Assembly: GCA_050943495.1 (NCBI GenBank)
Contig: JBMNPH010000003.1
Location: forward strand, 62,001-126,000
From: Merdivicinus sp050943495
GTDB lineage: Bacteria > Bacillota > Clostridia > Oscillospirales > Ruminococcaceae
Length of the DNA: 64,000 bases
Reading direction: 5' to 3'
Below the pieces are notes generated by a model that saw only the letters and a program-made list of their open reading frames with translations, was not told where the DNA came from and did not search any database. Positions 1-10,181 of this stretch are shown piece after piece (the first letter of the stretch is position 1; each line of letters opens with the position of its first letter). The translations under genes and the position numbers were made by a program.

Positions 1-1097
1 TCTTTGTCGAACAGGTGAATGTTGTTGACATTGATTGCCATCTTGATTACATCACCAGCGCGAGCAGTAGAACGAGGAGATACACGAGCGGTCAAGTTAA
101 CGCCTGCGCACTGCAGATACAGATAGGTTTCAGCACCCATCAACTCAGTAACTTCAACGTTACAATCGATCAAGCCAGTGCTTGCAGAGTTGATGATAAC
201 TTCCTCATCCTTGAGGTCTTCCGGACGAACGCCGAGAACAACTTCTTTGCCGACATACTCAGACAGAGCATCGTTCTTCTTGCTTTCCGGAATTGCAACT
301 TCAAATTTATTGGTTTCATCGCCGAATTCAACGACAAAACGGCCATCTTTGTTAACCAGAGTTGCATCGATGAAGTTCATCTGAGGAGATCCGATGAAGC
401 CTGCAACGAACATGTTAACAGGTTTGGTGTACAGGTTCTGAGGAGTATCAACCTGCTGAATGAAGCCGTCCTTCATAACAACGATTCTAGTACCCATGGT
501 CATAGCCTCGACCTGGTCATGGGTTACGTAAATGAAGGTGGTGCCCAATTTCAGGTGCAGTTTGGACAGCTCGGTTCTCATCTGAGCACGGAGTTTTGCG
601 TCCAAGTTGGACAGCGGCTCGTCAAGAAGGAATACCTGAGGCTCACGGACGATTGCACGACCCAGAGCAACACGCTGACGCTGACCACCAGACAGAGCCT
701 TCGGTTTACGGTCGAGCAGGTGAGTGATGTCCAGAATACGAGCAGCTTCTTCAACGCGGCGTTTGATTTCATCCTTCGGAGTTTTACGAAGTTTCAGACC
801 GAATGCCATGTTCTCAAAAACGGTCATATGAGGATACAGAGCGTAGTTCTGGAACACCATTGCGATGTCACGATCCTTCGGTGCAACATCATTAACCAGA
901 CGGTCGCCGATGTAAAGTTCACCTTCGGAAATTTCTTCCAGACCAGCGATCATACGAAGAGTTGTGGACTTACCGCATCCGGAAGGACCTACGAGGATGA
1001 TGAACTCCTTGTCTTCGATATCGAGGTTAAAATCAGATACTGCGGTTACGCCGCCAGCATATTTTTTATAGATGCCTTTTAATGTTAAGCTTGCCAT
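1..1097 (-). CDS. msmK: Sugar ABC transporter ATP-binding protein, MsmK/UgpC type (3' end outside window)
   Basis: ATPase that powers carbohydrate ABC importers from the cytoplasmic face. The minus-strand product starts MASLTLKGIYKKY and shows Walker A GPSGCGKST, a Q-loop (VFQNYALYPHM), the signature LSGGQRQRVALGRA, Walker B VFLLDEPLSNLD and the switch histidine in YVTHDQ. A C-terminal OB-fold/TOBE-like regulatory region follows (GVRPEDL), as in MsmK, UgpC and MalK. At least 365 residues are present; the C-terminus runs off the window. The ATG is preceded by TAGGAGGT at good spacing. No permease or binding-protein gene lies beside it, which fits MsmK-type ATPases that serve several importers; that sharing is inference. 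An antisense reading frame covers most of the gene but is a shadow of it. Confidence 0.95.
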   Translation of the reverse strand, partial: MASLTLKGIYKKYAGGVTAVSDFNLDIEDKEFIILVGPSGCGKSTTLRMIAGLEEISEGELYIGDRLVNDVAPKDRDIAMVFQNYALYPHMTVFENMAFGLKLRKTPKDEIKRRVEEAARILDITHLLDRKPKALSGGQRQRVALGRAIVREPQVFLLDEPLSNLDAKLRAQMRTELSKLHLKLGTTFIYVTHDQVEAMTMGTRIVVMKDGFIQQVDTPQNLYTKPVNMFVAGFIGSPQMNFIDATLVNKDGRFVVEFGDETNKFEVAIPESKKNDALSEYVGKEVVLGVRPEDLKDEEVIINSASTGLIDCNVEVTELMGAETYLYLQCAGVNLTARVSPRSTARAGDVIKMAINVNNIHLFDK

Positions 1098-1132
1098 AAA
1101 CGGACCTCCTAAATTTTCTGGTGTAAATTGCC

Positions 1133-1150
1133 TTGATAATACTATATCAA
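1133..1150. promoter_or_regulatory. Inverted repeat upstream of msmK-like gene
   Basis: TTGATA-N6-TATCAA forms a perfect 6-bp-arm dyad 36 bp upstream of the start codon, within an AT-rich leader. It could be a repressor site or part of the promoter region (TATAGT lies inside it on the minus strand). No convincing -35/-10 pair was assigned. Confidence 0.3.
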
Positions 1151-1301
1151 ATTTTTTTCTTTCTGCATAGTCGTTTATTACCCAAACTTTTCAAAAACGA
1201 TTTGTGAATATTGCGCACTTACAAATTATTATTCATATTCCGGTAAAATCACACAAATTTTATGCTTAGAAAAAAATAGCAGTGAAAATTCTCTTATTTT
1301 C

Positions 1302-1739
1302 TTAAGATTTCTCGATTATTCCATGCATAAACCCATCCAGTTTTATGGAACTAATATCACCGCCAATGATTTCCCCTTCAAATATCAGTAAATTTGCATA
1401 AACTTTTCCAGAATAGTTTGGGTAATTCTTCACTATATATTGATAACGTTCCACCTCTTTCCCCGCGAACGGCTGGAGATCAAATCCCTGTTTTCGCTGA
1501 ATTTGATTGTAATTTTTATAGACATCGCCAAATTCATAAGGAATCCGCACTTTACCGGATACCACTGGCGTTTCTTCCACCTCCCAACCATATTTTTCCA
1601 GAAATGCAATTCGTTCCGGATTACTGGCTCCTGAGGCAGAAACAGAATTTTTCCATAAAAATCCCAATCCTGTACCAATCATAATCGTTATCATAACAGC
1701 CAGCAAAATCCACCTTCTGTGTCCCCTATTCAAACTCAT
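1302..1739 (-). CDS. DUF4830 family membrane-anchored protein
   Basis: 145 residues. An N-terminal hydrophobic segment (about residues 10-29) suggests a membrane anchor or uncleaved signal, with a small domain outside. The pattern FLEKYGWEVEETP ... YNQIQRKQGFDL ... ERYQYIVKNYPNY ... ANLLIFEGEIIGGD ... LDGFMHGI matches what I know of DUF4830, found mainly in Clostridia and without an assigned function. It lies 57 bp downstream of the EF-G-like gene on the same strand and may be co-transcribed. Its ribosome site GGGAGGAGG sits in the loop of a 10-bp inverted repeat that reaches the start codon. Function unknown. Confidence 0.75.
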   Translation of the reverse strand: MSLNRGHRRWILLAVMITIMIGTGLGFLWKNSVSASGASNPERIAFLEKYGWEVEETPVVSGKVRIPYEFGDVYKNYNQIQRKQGFDLQPFAGKEVERYQYIVKNYPNYSGKVYANLLIFEGEIIGGDISSIKLDGFMHGIIEKS

Positions 1740-1779
1740 TCCGCATGCCTCCTCCCGTTATGGATATGACATGCGGAAT
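1738..1779 (-). promoter_or_regulatory. Hairpin enclosing the ribosome site of the DUF4830 gene
   Basis: Arms ATTCCGCATG (1738-1747) and CATGCGGAAT (1770-1779) are perfect complements. On the minus strand the loop carries GGGAGGAGG and the start codon lies at the foot of the second arm. No T-run follows, so this is more likely translational control or an mRNA-processing structure than a terminator. Confidence 0.45.
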
Positions 1780-1796
1780 CAGAATATGCTTCTCAA

Positions 1797-3863
1797 TTAA
1801 GCTTCTGTTGCCAACTGTTTGGAGTTCGCAATAACAGCAGCTTCCAGATTCGACGGCAGAGGATCATACCGCAGGAATTCCAGTGTAAAGCTTCCGCTGC
1901 CCTGTGTCATCTGACGAACCAAAGTCGCAAAATCCTGCATTTCGCTCATAGGAGTTTCCGCTTCGATTTCGGTCATTCCGTCACCGATTGCGTTCATACC
2001 CAGCACACGGCCCCGGCGCTTATTTAATTCGCCCATCATATCACCGGTTGTATCGTCCGGAACCTGAACTTTTAGGCTGCCAATCGGTTCCAGAATAATG
2101 GGAGACGCCTGTGCCAATCCTGCTTTATATGCCAAACTTGCTGCTGTTTTAAATGCCATTTCCGAAGAATCAACCGGATGATAGGAACCATCCACCAGTG
2201 TTGCCTTCAAGCCAACAACCGGATATCCGGCCAAAACTCCTTTTTTGACACAATCCTGCAATCCTTTTTCGACTGCCGGGAAGAAATTGCGCGGTACAGC
2301 ACCACCGAAAACGTTCTCTGCAAAGACCAGTTCTTCGCTGTCACAAGGTTCAAATTCGATCCAGACATCACCATATTGGCCATGTCCGCCGCTCTGTTTC
2401 TTATGCTTACCCTGTACCTTAACTTTCTTGCGGATTGTCTCACGATACGCAACGGTTGGAGGTTCCAGTTTCACTTCAACCCCGAATTTATTTTTCAGTT
2501 TTGCAACCGTTACATCAAGATGCTGCTCGCCAAGTCCACTTAAAACCTGTTCTTTCGTCTCTGTATTTAATACAAAGGAAAGAGTAGGATCTTCTTCCAG
2601 AAGACGTGCCATACCTTGAGAAATCTTGCTTTCATCTCCCTTTCCAACTGTTTTCACCGCCATAGAATAACAAGGATTCGGGAATTCAGACTTGGACAGT
2701 GTGACCTTCCGCTTGGGAGAACATAGGGTATCACCAGTATTCGCAGAAAGTTTGCTGATCGCACAGATATCGCCTGCCGGCACTTCTTTTACTTCTTCCT
2801 GCTTTTTGCCGCGAACATACATCAATTTTCCGAGCTTTTCCGGTTGGCCGGTTGTCATATTTACCAATTCCGTATCCGCGCTCAACTTGCCCGCAATTAC
2901 CTTTACGTAAGAGAGTTTTCCGACGAAGGGGTCAGCAACCGTCTTGAAAACAAAAGCCACAGGCGGATCATTTACGTTACAGGGAACTTCAATAATCTCA
3001 TCATCTTGGATTCCTTCTTCTTTGGCTGCTTCTTCCGCAGAGGGGAACATAGAGATAATGGCACCTCCAAGCAGGCTCAAACCTTCCAAATTCGTGGAAG
3101 AACCACAGAATACCGGCGTAATCGAGCCTTCGGTAATGCCTTTATGAATTCCTCGAACGAGTTCCAGCATCGTGAATTGCTCGCCGGAAAAATATTTATC
3201 CATGAGTTCTTCGTCTGTTTCAGCAACTGCTTCCGAAATTGCGTTGACAAGCCCCTCCACACGGTGACCCATATCTGGCATCACGACTTCAGCGCGATGG
3301 CCGCTTTCATAAGAATATGCCTTCATACCGATCAAATCGACATAGCATTTTACTTTATGATCTTCCACAAAAGGAACAACCAACGGACAAATGGACGGTC
3401 CAAACTCTGTTTTTAACTGTTCCAACACTTTATAAAAATCGGCATGATCGCTATCCATTTTAGTTACGAAAATAGCGCGCGGTTTCTTCTGTTTCAGAGC
3501 TGCACGGTAAGCCTTTTTGGCACCAACTGTGACGCCAGATTTGCCGGATATCACAATCAGAGCACTGTCTGCTGCGCGAATTGCTTCTGCTTGGCCCAAG
3601 GCAAAGTCAAAAAGTCCGGGTGCATCCAGCAGATTGATTTTTACATTATTATATTCAATCGGAATAACCGACAAATTTAGAGATGCTTTTCTTTTAATTT
3701 CTTCCGGATCATAATCGGAAACGGTCGTTCCGTCTGCAATTTTACCCAAACGATCGGTTGCACCGGTGCGATAGAGGAGAGCCTCTACCAGACTGGTTTT
3801 TCCACTGCTGCCATGGCCAACGACGGCCACATTCCGGATATTGCTTGCCTCATACTGTCTCAT
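1797..3863 (-). CDS. Elongation factor G-like translational GTPase (paralogue)
   Basis: 688 residues with EF-G domain order. The G domain has a P-loop GHGSSGKTSL, DAPG (G3) and a TKMD motif (G4, usually NKMD). Domain II and the III-V region with TVAYRETI and GHGQYGDVWIEFEP follow. The divergent P-loop (GHGSSGKT rather than AHIDAGKT) and slightly short length mark it as the second EF-G class (FusA2-like) common in Clostridia, not the housekeeping translocase. The exact role is uncertain: an accessory ribosomal GTPase is likely. The ATG has the ribosome site AAGGAG about 10 bases upstream and a strong promoter about 120 bp further up. Confidence 0.85.
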   Translation of the reverse strand: MRQYEASNIRNVAVVGHGSSGKTSLVEALLYRTGATDRLGKIADGTTVSDYDPEEIKRKASLNLSVIPIEYNNVKINLLDAPGLFDFALGQAEAIRAADSALIVISGKSGVTVGAKKAYRAALKQKKPRAIFVTKMDSDHADFYKVLEQLKTEFGPSICPLVVPFVEDHKVKCYVDLIGMKAYSYESGHRAEVVMPDMGHRVEGLVNAISEAVAETDEELMDKYFSGEQFTMLELVRGIHKGITEGSITPVFCGSSTNLEGLSLLGGAIISMFPSAEEAAKEEGIQDDEIIEVPCNVNDPPVAFVFKTVADPFVGKLSYVKVIAGKLSADTELVNMTTGQPEKLGKLMYVRGKKQEEVKEVPAGDICAISKLSANTGDTLCSPKRKVTLSKSEFPNPCYSMAVKTVGKGDESKISQGMARLLEEDPTLSFVLNTETKEQVLSGLGEQHLDVTVAKLKNKFGVEVKLEPPTVAYRETIRKKVKVQGKHKKQSGGHGQYGDVWIEFEPCDSEELVFAENVFGGAVPRNFFPAVEKGLQDCVKKGVLAGYPVVGLKATLVDGSYHPVDSSEMAFKTAASLAYKAGLAQASPIILEPIGSLKVQVPDDTTGDMMGELNKRRGRVLGMNAIGDGMTEIEAETPMSEMQDFATLVRQMTQGSGSFTLEFLRYDPLPSNLEAAVIANSKQLATEA

Positions 3864-3983
3864 GTGTTATCGCTCCTTGTACTCAATTGATCGTGCTTGC
3901 AGAATTGTAATTCAGATTTCCTGCTGCATTTTTCGCAAGGGGTCTTATATATTGTGTATAAAAAACCCGTTTTCGATATTTGT

Positions 3984-4012
3984 ATTATAGCATAAATCAA
4001 CATGAAGTACAA
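3984..4012 (-). promoter_or_regulatory. Promoter of the EF-G-like gene
   Basis: Read on the minus strand: -35 TTGTAC (4007-4012), 17-bp spacer, -10 TATAAT (3984-3989), with an extended TGC just before the -10. This is a vegetative sigma-A type promoter that leaves a leader of about 110 nt. Confidence 0.75.
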
Positions 4013-4225
4013 GAACGAAAGAGAAAATATCTTGCAAAACATCCGATTTTTACGTAAAACTTTCCGGGGTTGCTATGTGTATTTTTTACAAAAATACAAG
4101 AAAATGTGAATTTTTTGTGCAGTGTTCTGAATAAAATTCATCTTATCTTTGTATTCTTTTAGATGAAAGATTTTTATAAGACAATGTAATTCAAGCGATT
4201 CCCCTGTCAATTAAGGCACAAAGCA

Positions 4226-4254
4226 TTGAAAATTCTATACTAATATGTTACAAT
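4226..4254 (+). promoter_or_regulatory. Promoter of the glycosyltransferase operon
   Basis: -35 TTGAAA (4226-4231), 17-bp spacer, -10 TACAAT (4249-4254). The TTGGAGGC ribosome site and ATG at 4323 follow about 65 bp downstream. Confidence 0.75.
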
Positions 4255-4322
4255 AGTATCAATTTGAAATAAAATTCTTCTGATTTTCCTTATTATAAGG
4301 AAGCGATTTTGGAGGCATACAA

Positions 4323-5246
4323 ATGGCAAAAATTGCAGTTCTGATCCCGTGTTATAATGAAGAAAAAACGATTCAGAAAGTCATCACGGATTATCGAGCA
4401 GCATTACCGGAAGCAGACATTTATGTTTACAATAACAATTCAACTGACCGTACTGCAGAGATTGCTGCGGAAGCCGGTGCGATTGTGCGGCATGAATACC
4501 GCCAGGGAAAAGGTAATGTGATCCGCAGCATGTTCCGGGATATTGACGCAGACTGCTATCTGATGATTGACGGCGATGATACCTATCCGGCTGAAAATGC
4601 GCGCGAGATGGTGGATTGTGTTCTCAACGGACAAGCCGATATGGTGATCGGCGACCGACTTTCTTCCACTTACTTCACAGAAAACAAACGTCCTTTCCAC
4701 AATTTCGGAAATGTCTTAGTGCGCAGCCTCATCAATACCCTTTTTCACTCCAATATTCAGGATATTATGACAGGCTACCGCGCTTTCAGCAAACCATTTG
4801 TCAAAAGTTTCCCAGTCCTCTCTCACGGATTTGAAATTGAGACCGAAATGACGATCCATGCAGTGGACAAGAATTTTCTTTTAAAAGAAATTCCGGTTAC
4901 CTACCGAGATCGACCCGACGGCAGCGAATCCAAACTCAATACCTATTCGGATGGCGCGAAAGTTCTGAAAACGATTGTCAAACTGTTCAAAGAATATCAT
5001 CCTCTCGCCTTTTTCGGGACACTTTCTCTGCTGTTTCTGGCAATTACCCTGCTGCTGTTTATCCCGGTATTCTGGGAATATCTGAAAACCGGTCTGGTTC
5101 CCCGTTATCCGACCCTGATTGTTTCCGGAGTATTTGCAGTCTGTGCATTGCTCTCCCTTTCTGCCGGCTTAATTCTGGATGTAGTTGTCAAGAAGCACCG
5201 CCAGTTATTTGAGCTGCTCATGAACTATCATCTGGATCAGAAATAA
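4323..5246 (+). CDS. Glycosyltransferase family 2, DPM1/GtrB-like, membrane-anchored
   Basis: 307 residues. The N-terminal GT-A domain starts IAVLIPCYNEEKTI, has the nucleotide-sugar/metal motif DGDDT at residues 83-87, and ends with the acceptor region typical of polyprenyl-phosphate sugar transferases (TGYRAFSK, GFEIETEMTIHA, EIPVTYRDRPDGSESKL). Two C-terminal hydrophobic segments (about 224-250 and 262-287) anchor it. The likely reaction is transfer of a sugar from a nucleotide donor to undecaprenyl phosphate; the sugar is unknown. The next gene follows by 13 bp and encodes a polytopic membrane protein, so the pair may make and use a lipid-linked sugar for surface polymers. Confidence 0.85.
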   Translation: MAKIAVLIPCYNEEKTIQKVITDYRAALPEADIYVYNNNSTDRTAEIAAEAGAIVRHEYRQGKGNVIRSMFRDIDADCYLMIDGDDTYPAENAREMVDCVLNGQADMVIGDRLSSTYFTENKRPFHNFGNVLVRSLINTLFHSNIQDIMTGYRAFSKPFVKSFPVLSHGFEIETEMTIHAVDKNFLLKEIPVTYRDRPDGSESKLNTYSDGAKVLKTIVKLFKEYHPLAFFGTLSLLFLAITLLLFIPVFWEYLKTGLVPRYPTLIVSGVFAVCALLSLSAGLILDVVVKKHRQLFELLMNYHLDQK

Positions 5247-5259
5247 AGGAGGCATTTTT

Positions 5260-6498
5260 TTGAAAAACCTCCTCATTTCCCGCGGAATCCGGTATATTCT
5301 TGTTTTCTTGTCCCTGCTCGCTGCCTTTACCATCGGATTGGTTCTGGTCTTCTGTATTCCAAACGGATTGATTTCCGCAAATCAACAGGTTTCCATGGAA
5401 TTCATTGGACAGGAAGGGCATTATCCCCAAATCTATTTTCAGACAGATGCCTCGCAGCTGGACAACTATACCGACGAACTGATGCTGGACACCACCATTG
5501 TAGAAGATGAGTCCCTCAGTCCGCTGCAAGCGGCAATGGATATGGATTCCTATGCGCGGTACTGGCATGGATATCAGATTATTCTAAGGCCGGCGCTCGT
5601 CTTTTTCAGCTACGAACAAATCCGGTATCTGTATATCCTCCTCTTTTTCGTACTGCTGACTGCAACCATTCTCGCACTCCGAAAAAAGCTGGGAATCCCA
5701 GCTGTATTTGCTTTCGTAATTTCACTCTGCATGCTCTATATTCTCGTTCTTCCGGCATCCATGCAGTTTTCCCACGTATTCATGCTCACCTTTGCCGGAA
5801 TTCTCATTCTGCTGTGGAGATACGACCCGGAACGCAAACAGGATTGGCCTCTCTTCTTCCTAGTAATAGGAATGCTGGTCAATTTTGTGGATCTGCTCAC
5901 GGCTCCACTACTGACTTTGGGAATGCCTCTGCTGGTATATTTTGCTTTGGAATTCCGATATCATCCGGAGGCAAAATGGAGGAAGCAGTTCGCCACATTG
6001 TTTGGTTCTTCCCTCGCATGGGGAATCGGATACGGCGGCTGCTGGCTATCCAAATGGCTGATTGCATCGCCAATCCTACATCGCAATGTCGTAATGGAAG
6101 CACTGAATGCGATCCTCTTCCGCACTGGCGGCAGTGAAGAATATCCGCTGGAACGGATCGAAATGTTCCGGAAAAACCTCGATTTCTTTTTGGGAGGCCC
6201 CGGAAGAGCAATTCCTTATGTCTGGCTTGCCGTCCTGATTTTCTTTGCCGCCATTCTTCTCCTCTTTTCAAAAGAAAAGAAACGGCTGCCTCAGGCTCTC
6301 TTTTTCCTGATTGTCGCCCTTTATCCCTACGCATGGTTCTTTGTACTGGCCAACCATTCCGACATCCATGCATGGTTTACTTACCGCATTCAGGGAATTA
6401 CGGCGTTCGGCATCCTGCTCTTCCTATTTACGATGACAGACTGGAAGCGGTTAGGCGATACTGTAAAGAAAATTCCTGTTTTTGCTAAAAAGAATTGA
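5260..6498 (+). CDS. Polytopic membrane protein, possible GT-C-like partner of the adjacent glycosyltransferase
   Basis: 412 residues with about nine hydrophobic segments. A long loop of about 100 residues after the first segment contains an acidic patch (MDMDSYARYWHGYQ), and RPALVFFSYEQIRYLY precedes the second segment. This topology (large extracytoplasmic loop after TM1 carrying acidic residues) resembles lipid-linked-sugar (GT-C fold) transferases, but I do not recognise a named family. The start is TTG at 5260, with AGGAGG at 5247-5252 directly after the upstream stop codon, so it is translated in the same operon. It is followed by a bidirectional terminator. Function inferred from context only. 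Confidence 0.6.
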   Translation: MKNLLISRGIRYILVFLSLLAAFTIGLVLVFCIPNGLISANQQVSMEFIGQEGHYPQIYFQTDASQLDNYTDELMLDTTIVEDESLSPLQAAMDMDSYARYWHGYQIILRPALVFFSYEQIRYLYILLFFVLLTATILALRKKLGIPAVFAFVISLCMLYILVLPASMQFSHVFMLTFAGILILLWRYDPERKQDWPLFFLVIGMLVNFVDLLTAPLLTLGMPLLVYFALEFRYHPEAKWRKQFATLFGSSLAWGIGYGGCWLSKWLIASPILHRNVVMEALNAILFRTGGSEEYPLERIEMFRKNLDFFLGGPGRAIPYVWLAVLIFFAAILLLFSKEKKRLPQALFFLIVALYPYAWFFVLANHSDIHAWFTYRIQGITAFGILLFLFTMTDWKRLGDTVKKIPVFAKKN

Positions 6499-6499
6499 A

Positions 6500-6538
6500 A
6501 AACGGTGCGGATTATAACTCCGCACCGTTTCTTATTTT
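6500..6538. terminator. Bidirectional terminator between convergent genes
   Basis: 12-bp perfect stem: AAACGGTGCGGA at 6500-6511 and its complement at 6519-6530, with a 7-nt loop. A-rich and T-rich flanks occur on both sides. It lies between the rightward membrane-protein gene and the stop codon of the leftward GH43-like gene. Confidence 0.8.
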
Positions 6539-7425
6539 CCCGGCCACTGCCAGTGAAGCAGGTCATCACTCCAGCAAACGCCCAATGAAGCGTTGCGGTC
6601 AAAATCAACGCTTTCATCCTCCGGTCCGCTGCCGTGAAAAAACATCAGATATTTTCCAAAACGAGGATCCTCTTTCAAATCCAGCACAAATGCGGCCGTA
6701 ATCCTTCCGCGTGCCCATTCCCACTCCGGCTGTCCCAAATAGAAATCCGGACAAAACGGACGGAATGTCTTCAGATCCTCGGTGTACAGGATGCCGATTC
6801 CATTCTGCGGAGAATGAAAAATCAGATATCCTGCCTCATACGGCAGAACGCAGACATTCTCGCCAGACTCCGTATGACCGCCATACTTCCAATTCTTCAA
6901 GTCTTGGGAACAGGAATAGGAAACACCGTTCTGCTTATAAAAGCACCAGAATTTCCCGTCCTTCCGATCCTGCACGATATAAGGGTCAATCATTCTGCCC
7001 TGTTCCGATAACGGCTGATTTTCATGCACCAGCAGCGGCACCGGCTCTTCCCAATGTTCCAGATCCTGACTCCGCATCAGGTAAATACGGCTATTTCCGT
7101 TTCCGTATTTCTCCCCGTTTTCCCGACAATAGGTCTGCATTGTCATATAATAGGAACCTTCATACCGGAAAATATTTCCCGGACTGGAATAGTTCCGGCT
7201 CTTATCCCGCGGTGTCAGCAATTTTACCGGCTCAAAGTGAATCAAATCCCGACTGCTGGTCTTACCGATCTGCAAAAACGGGCCTTCCGGACAATTATCC
7301 ACATAGGTAAAATAAAGGTGAAAAATTCCGTCCTCATACCAAGCCGTGGGATCCCGATAGGCGCATTTCTCATTTCCCCGCAAAAGAATCGGAGACTGGA
7401 TGGCCTGCCAATTAAATTTATCCAT
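6532..7425 (-). CDS. GH43-like five-bladed beta-propeller glycosidase
   Basis: 297 residues, no signal peptide, so probably cytoplasmic. The pattern CAYRDPTAWYEDGIFHLYFT near the N-terminus, then GRMIDPYIVQD and EWEWARGRITAAF, fits the three acidic active-site positions of GH43/GH117-type propellers; repeated YxxxSxDLxxW strands mark the blades. It probably trims arabinose- or xylose-containing oligosaccharides, given the xylose/arabinose genes upstream. The ATG at 7425 is chosen because TTAAGGAGTT precedes it; a longer frame to 7476 would start inside the terminator of the previous gene. Substrate unproven. Confidence 0.65.
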   Translation of the reverse strand: MDKFNWQAIQSPILLRGNEKCAYRDPTAWYEDGIFHLYFTYVDNCPEGPFLQIGKTSSRDLIHFEPVKLLTPRDKSRNYSSPGNIFRYEGSYYMTMQTYCRENGEKYGNGNSRIYLMRSQDLEHWEEPVPLLVHENQPLSEQGRMIDPYIVQDRKDGKFWCFYKQNGVSYSCSQDLKNWKYGGHTESGENVCVLPYEAGYLIFHSPQNGIGILYTEDLKTFRPFCPDFYLGQPEWEWARGRITAAFVLDLKEDPRFGKYLMFFHGSGPEDESVDFDRNASLGVCWSDDLLHWQWPGK

Positions 7426-7443
7426 TACACATAACTCCTTAAC

Positions 7444-7473
7444 AAAAAGGCGCCCCAAACCGGAGCGCCTTTC
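7444..7473 (-). terminator. Terminator after the isomerase gene
   Basis: On the minus strand, AAAGGCGC (7465-7472) pairs with GCGCCTTT (7446-7453) with further inner pairing, followed by TTTTTG. It separates the galM-isomerase transcript from the GH43-like gene, though the spacing (about 20 bp to the next start codon) also allows partial read-through. Confidence 0.7.
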
Positions 7474-7487
7474 CATATATTTTCCGC

Positions 7488-8969
<1,482 letters not shown>

Positions 8970-8988
8970 GAGAATCTTCTCCTTTCAA

Positions 8989-10035
8989 TTACAGAGTTCC
9001 AAACTGATAAGTCGTCACGGCATGGAATTGTTCCTGCGCCTTCAGAACAGGCTGGATGAAATTCGGGCAGTGAATAGCATTGGGGAAATACTGGCTTTCC
9101 AAGCAGAATCCGCACCGGCGTCCGTTGGTTGACTTGCCTTTGCCGTGCATCACGCCGTCGAGGTAGTTGCCGGCATAGAACTGCATACCGGGAAGGGTGG
9201 TGCAACCGGTCAGGGTAATGCCGGTTCCTTCATCAAACGCATAGGCCATTTTACGCAGAGTGCCGGGCTGTCCGTCAATCAGCCAGTTGTTGTCATAGCC
9301 GCCTGCCCAAGCAAGCTGCTCGAAACTGTCATCAATCTTGTCACCGATCACGGTAGGCTGACGGAGATCCATCGGTGTGCCTTCTACCGCGGCAATTTCG
9401 CCGGTCGGAATCGATTTTTCATCCGTTACGGTATAATAGGAACCAAATACCTGAATTTTCTGTGCCAAAACATCGCCGCTGTCCTGTCCTGCCAGATTGA
9501 AATAGCTGTGGTTAGTCAGATTGCAGACAGTATCTGCATCGGAAATGGCTTTGTAATCGAGAACAAGGGTATTCTCCTCGGTCAGAGAATAGGTCACTGT
9601 CACGACCAGAGTTCCGGGATATCCTTCTTCGCCGTCAACACTGGTGTAAGTCAATTTCAGATCTCCGCCGCAGATTTCTGCATTCCAGACCTTTTTGTCA
9701 AAGCCGCATTTTCCGCCGTGCAGATGATTCCCCTTGTCATTGTCGAAGAGGGGGTATTCCTTGCCGTTCAGCGTGAAAACTGCGCCGCCGATCCGGTTTG
9801 CATGCCGTCCGATCAAGGCGCCGAGATATTTATCGCCTTTTTCATATTCTGCCAATGTATCATATCCGAGTACAACGTCAAGGGGAGTTCCCTTCCGATC
9901 CGGAACGTACAAGAATTGCAGAATGCCGCCGTATGTCAGGATTCCCGCCTTCATCGAGCCATTGTCCAAGACATAGCGTTCCACCGGTTCACCGGACATG
10001 GTAACGCCGAAAGGCTCTTTGGTAATCGTTGTCAT
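8989..10035 (-). CDS. galM: Aldose 1-epimerase (mutarotase)
   Basis: 348 residues, the usual size for GalM. It interconverts alpha and beta anomers of aldoses in the cytoplasm so the isomerase or kinase receives the right form. Visible family marks are GRHANRIGGAVFTLNGKEY, the catalytic-histidine region GNHLHGG, LTNHSYFNLAG and the C-terminal CLESQYFPNAIHCPNF motif with the catalytic base region. First gene of the leftward operon, followed by the isomerase after 19 bp. It starts at an ATG after AGGAGGGA and is driven by a promoter overlapping the divergent operator region. Confidence 0.93.
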   Translation of the reverse strand: MTTITKEPFGVTMSGEPVERYVLDNGSMKAGILTYGGILQFLYVPDRKGTPLDVVLGYDTLAEYEKGDKYLGALIGRHANRIGGAVFTLNGKEYPLFDNDKGNHLHGGKCGFDKKVWNAEICGGDLKLTYTSVDGEEGYPGTLVVTVTYSLTEENTLVLDYKAISDADTVCNLTNHSYFNLAGQDSGDVLAQKIQVFGSYYTVTDEKSIPTGEIAAVEGTPMDLRQPTVIGDKIDDSFEQLAWAGGYDNNWLIDGQPGTLRKMAYAFDEGTGITLTGCTTLPGMQFYAGNYLDGVMHGKGKSTNGRRCGFCLESQYFPNAIHCPNFIQPVLKAQEQFHAVTTYQFGTL

Positions 10036-10066
10036 TTGCTGTTCCCTCCTGTTGATGTGCCCACCC

Positions 10067-10080
10067 TGTGCACGGGCACA
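10067..10080. promoter_or_regulatory. Operator 1, TGTGC-N4-GCACA
   Basis: TGTGCACGGGCACA, a 14-bp dyad just downstream of the predicted start of galM transcription. It matches operator 2 in front of the regulator gene in both half-sites. Likely bound by the neighbouring LacI-family protein. Confidence 0.7.
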
Positions 10081-10093
10081 GTCTTATAGGTAC

Positions 10094-10122
10094 AAAATAC
10101 CACATTCCGCCCGTTCTGTCAA
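10094..10122 (-). promoter_or_regulatory. Promoter of the galM-isomerase operon
   Basis: Minus strand: -35 TTGACA (10117-10122), 17-bp spacer, -10 TATTTT (10094-10099). The predicted start near 10087 puts operator 1 in the first 20 transcribed bases. Confidence 0.7.
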
Positions 10123-10142
10123 GGGAATTTTATAAGAAATCA

Positions 10143-10171
10143 TTGACAAAATTTCATTTCAATGCTTTAAT
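10143..10171 (+). promoter_or_regulatory. Promoter of the LacI-type regulator and xylB
   Basis: -35 TTGACA (10143-10148), 17-bp spacer, -10 TTTAAT (10166-10171). Operator 2 begins 10 bp past the -10, so the regulator probably represses itself. Confidence 0.7.
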
Positions 10172-10181
10172 AAAGATAACG

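Larger units (their letters stand above)
3864..4322. other. 459-bp divergent intergenic region
   Basis: AT-rich spacer between the EF-G-like gene (leftward) and the glycosyltransferase (rightward). It holds one well-formed promoter for each direction (listed separately) and a leftward leader of about 110 nt. I see no additional gene, riboswitch or repeat. Confidence 0.7.

Noticed and set aside
15..1082. 355-codon open frame on the + strand opposite the ABC ATPase gene
   Set aside because: It mirrors a perfect MsmK-type ATPase on the other strand, has no ribosome site and its translation shows no protein-like pattern.
3860..4042. 60-codon frame upstream of the EF-G-like gene
   Set aside because: It overlaps the promoter and leader of that gene and has no ribosome site.
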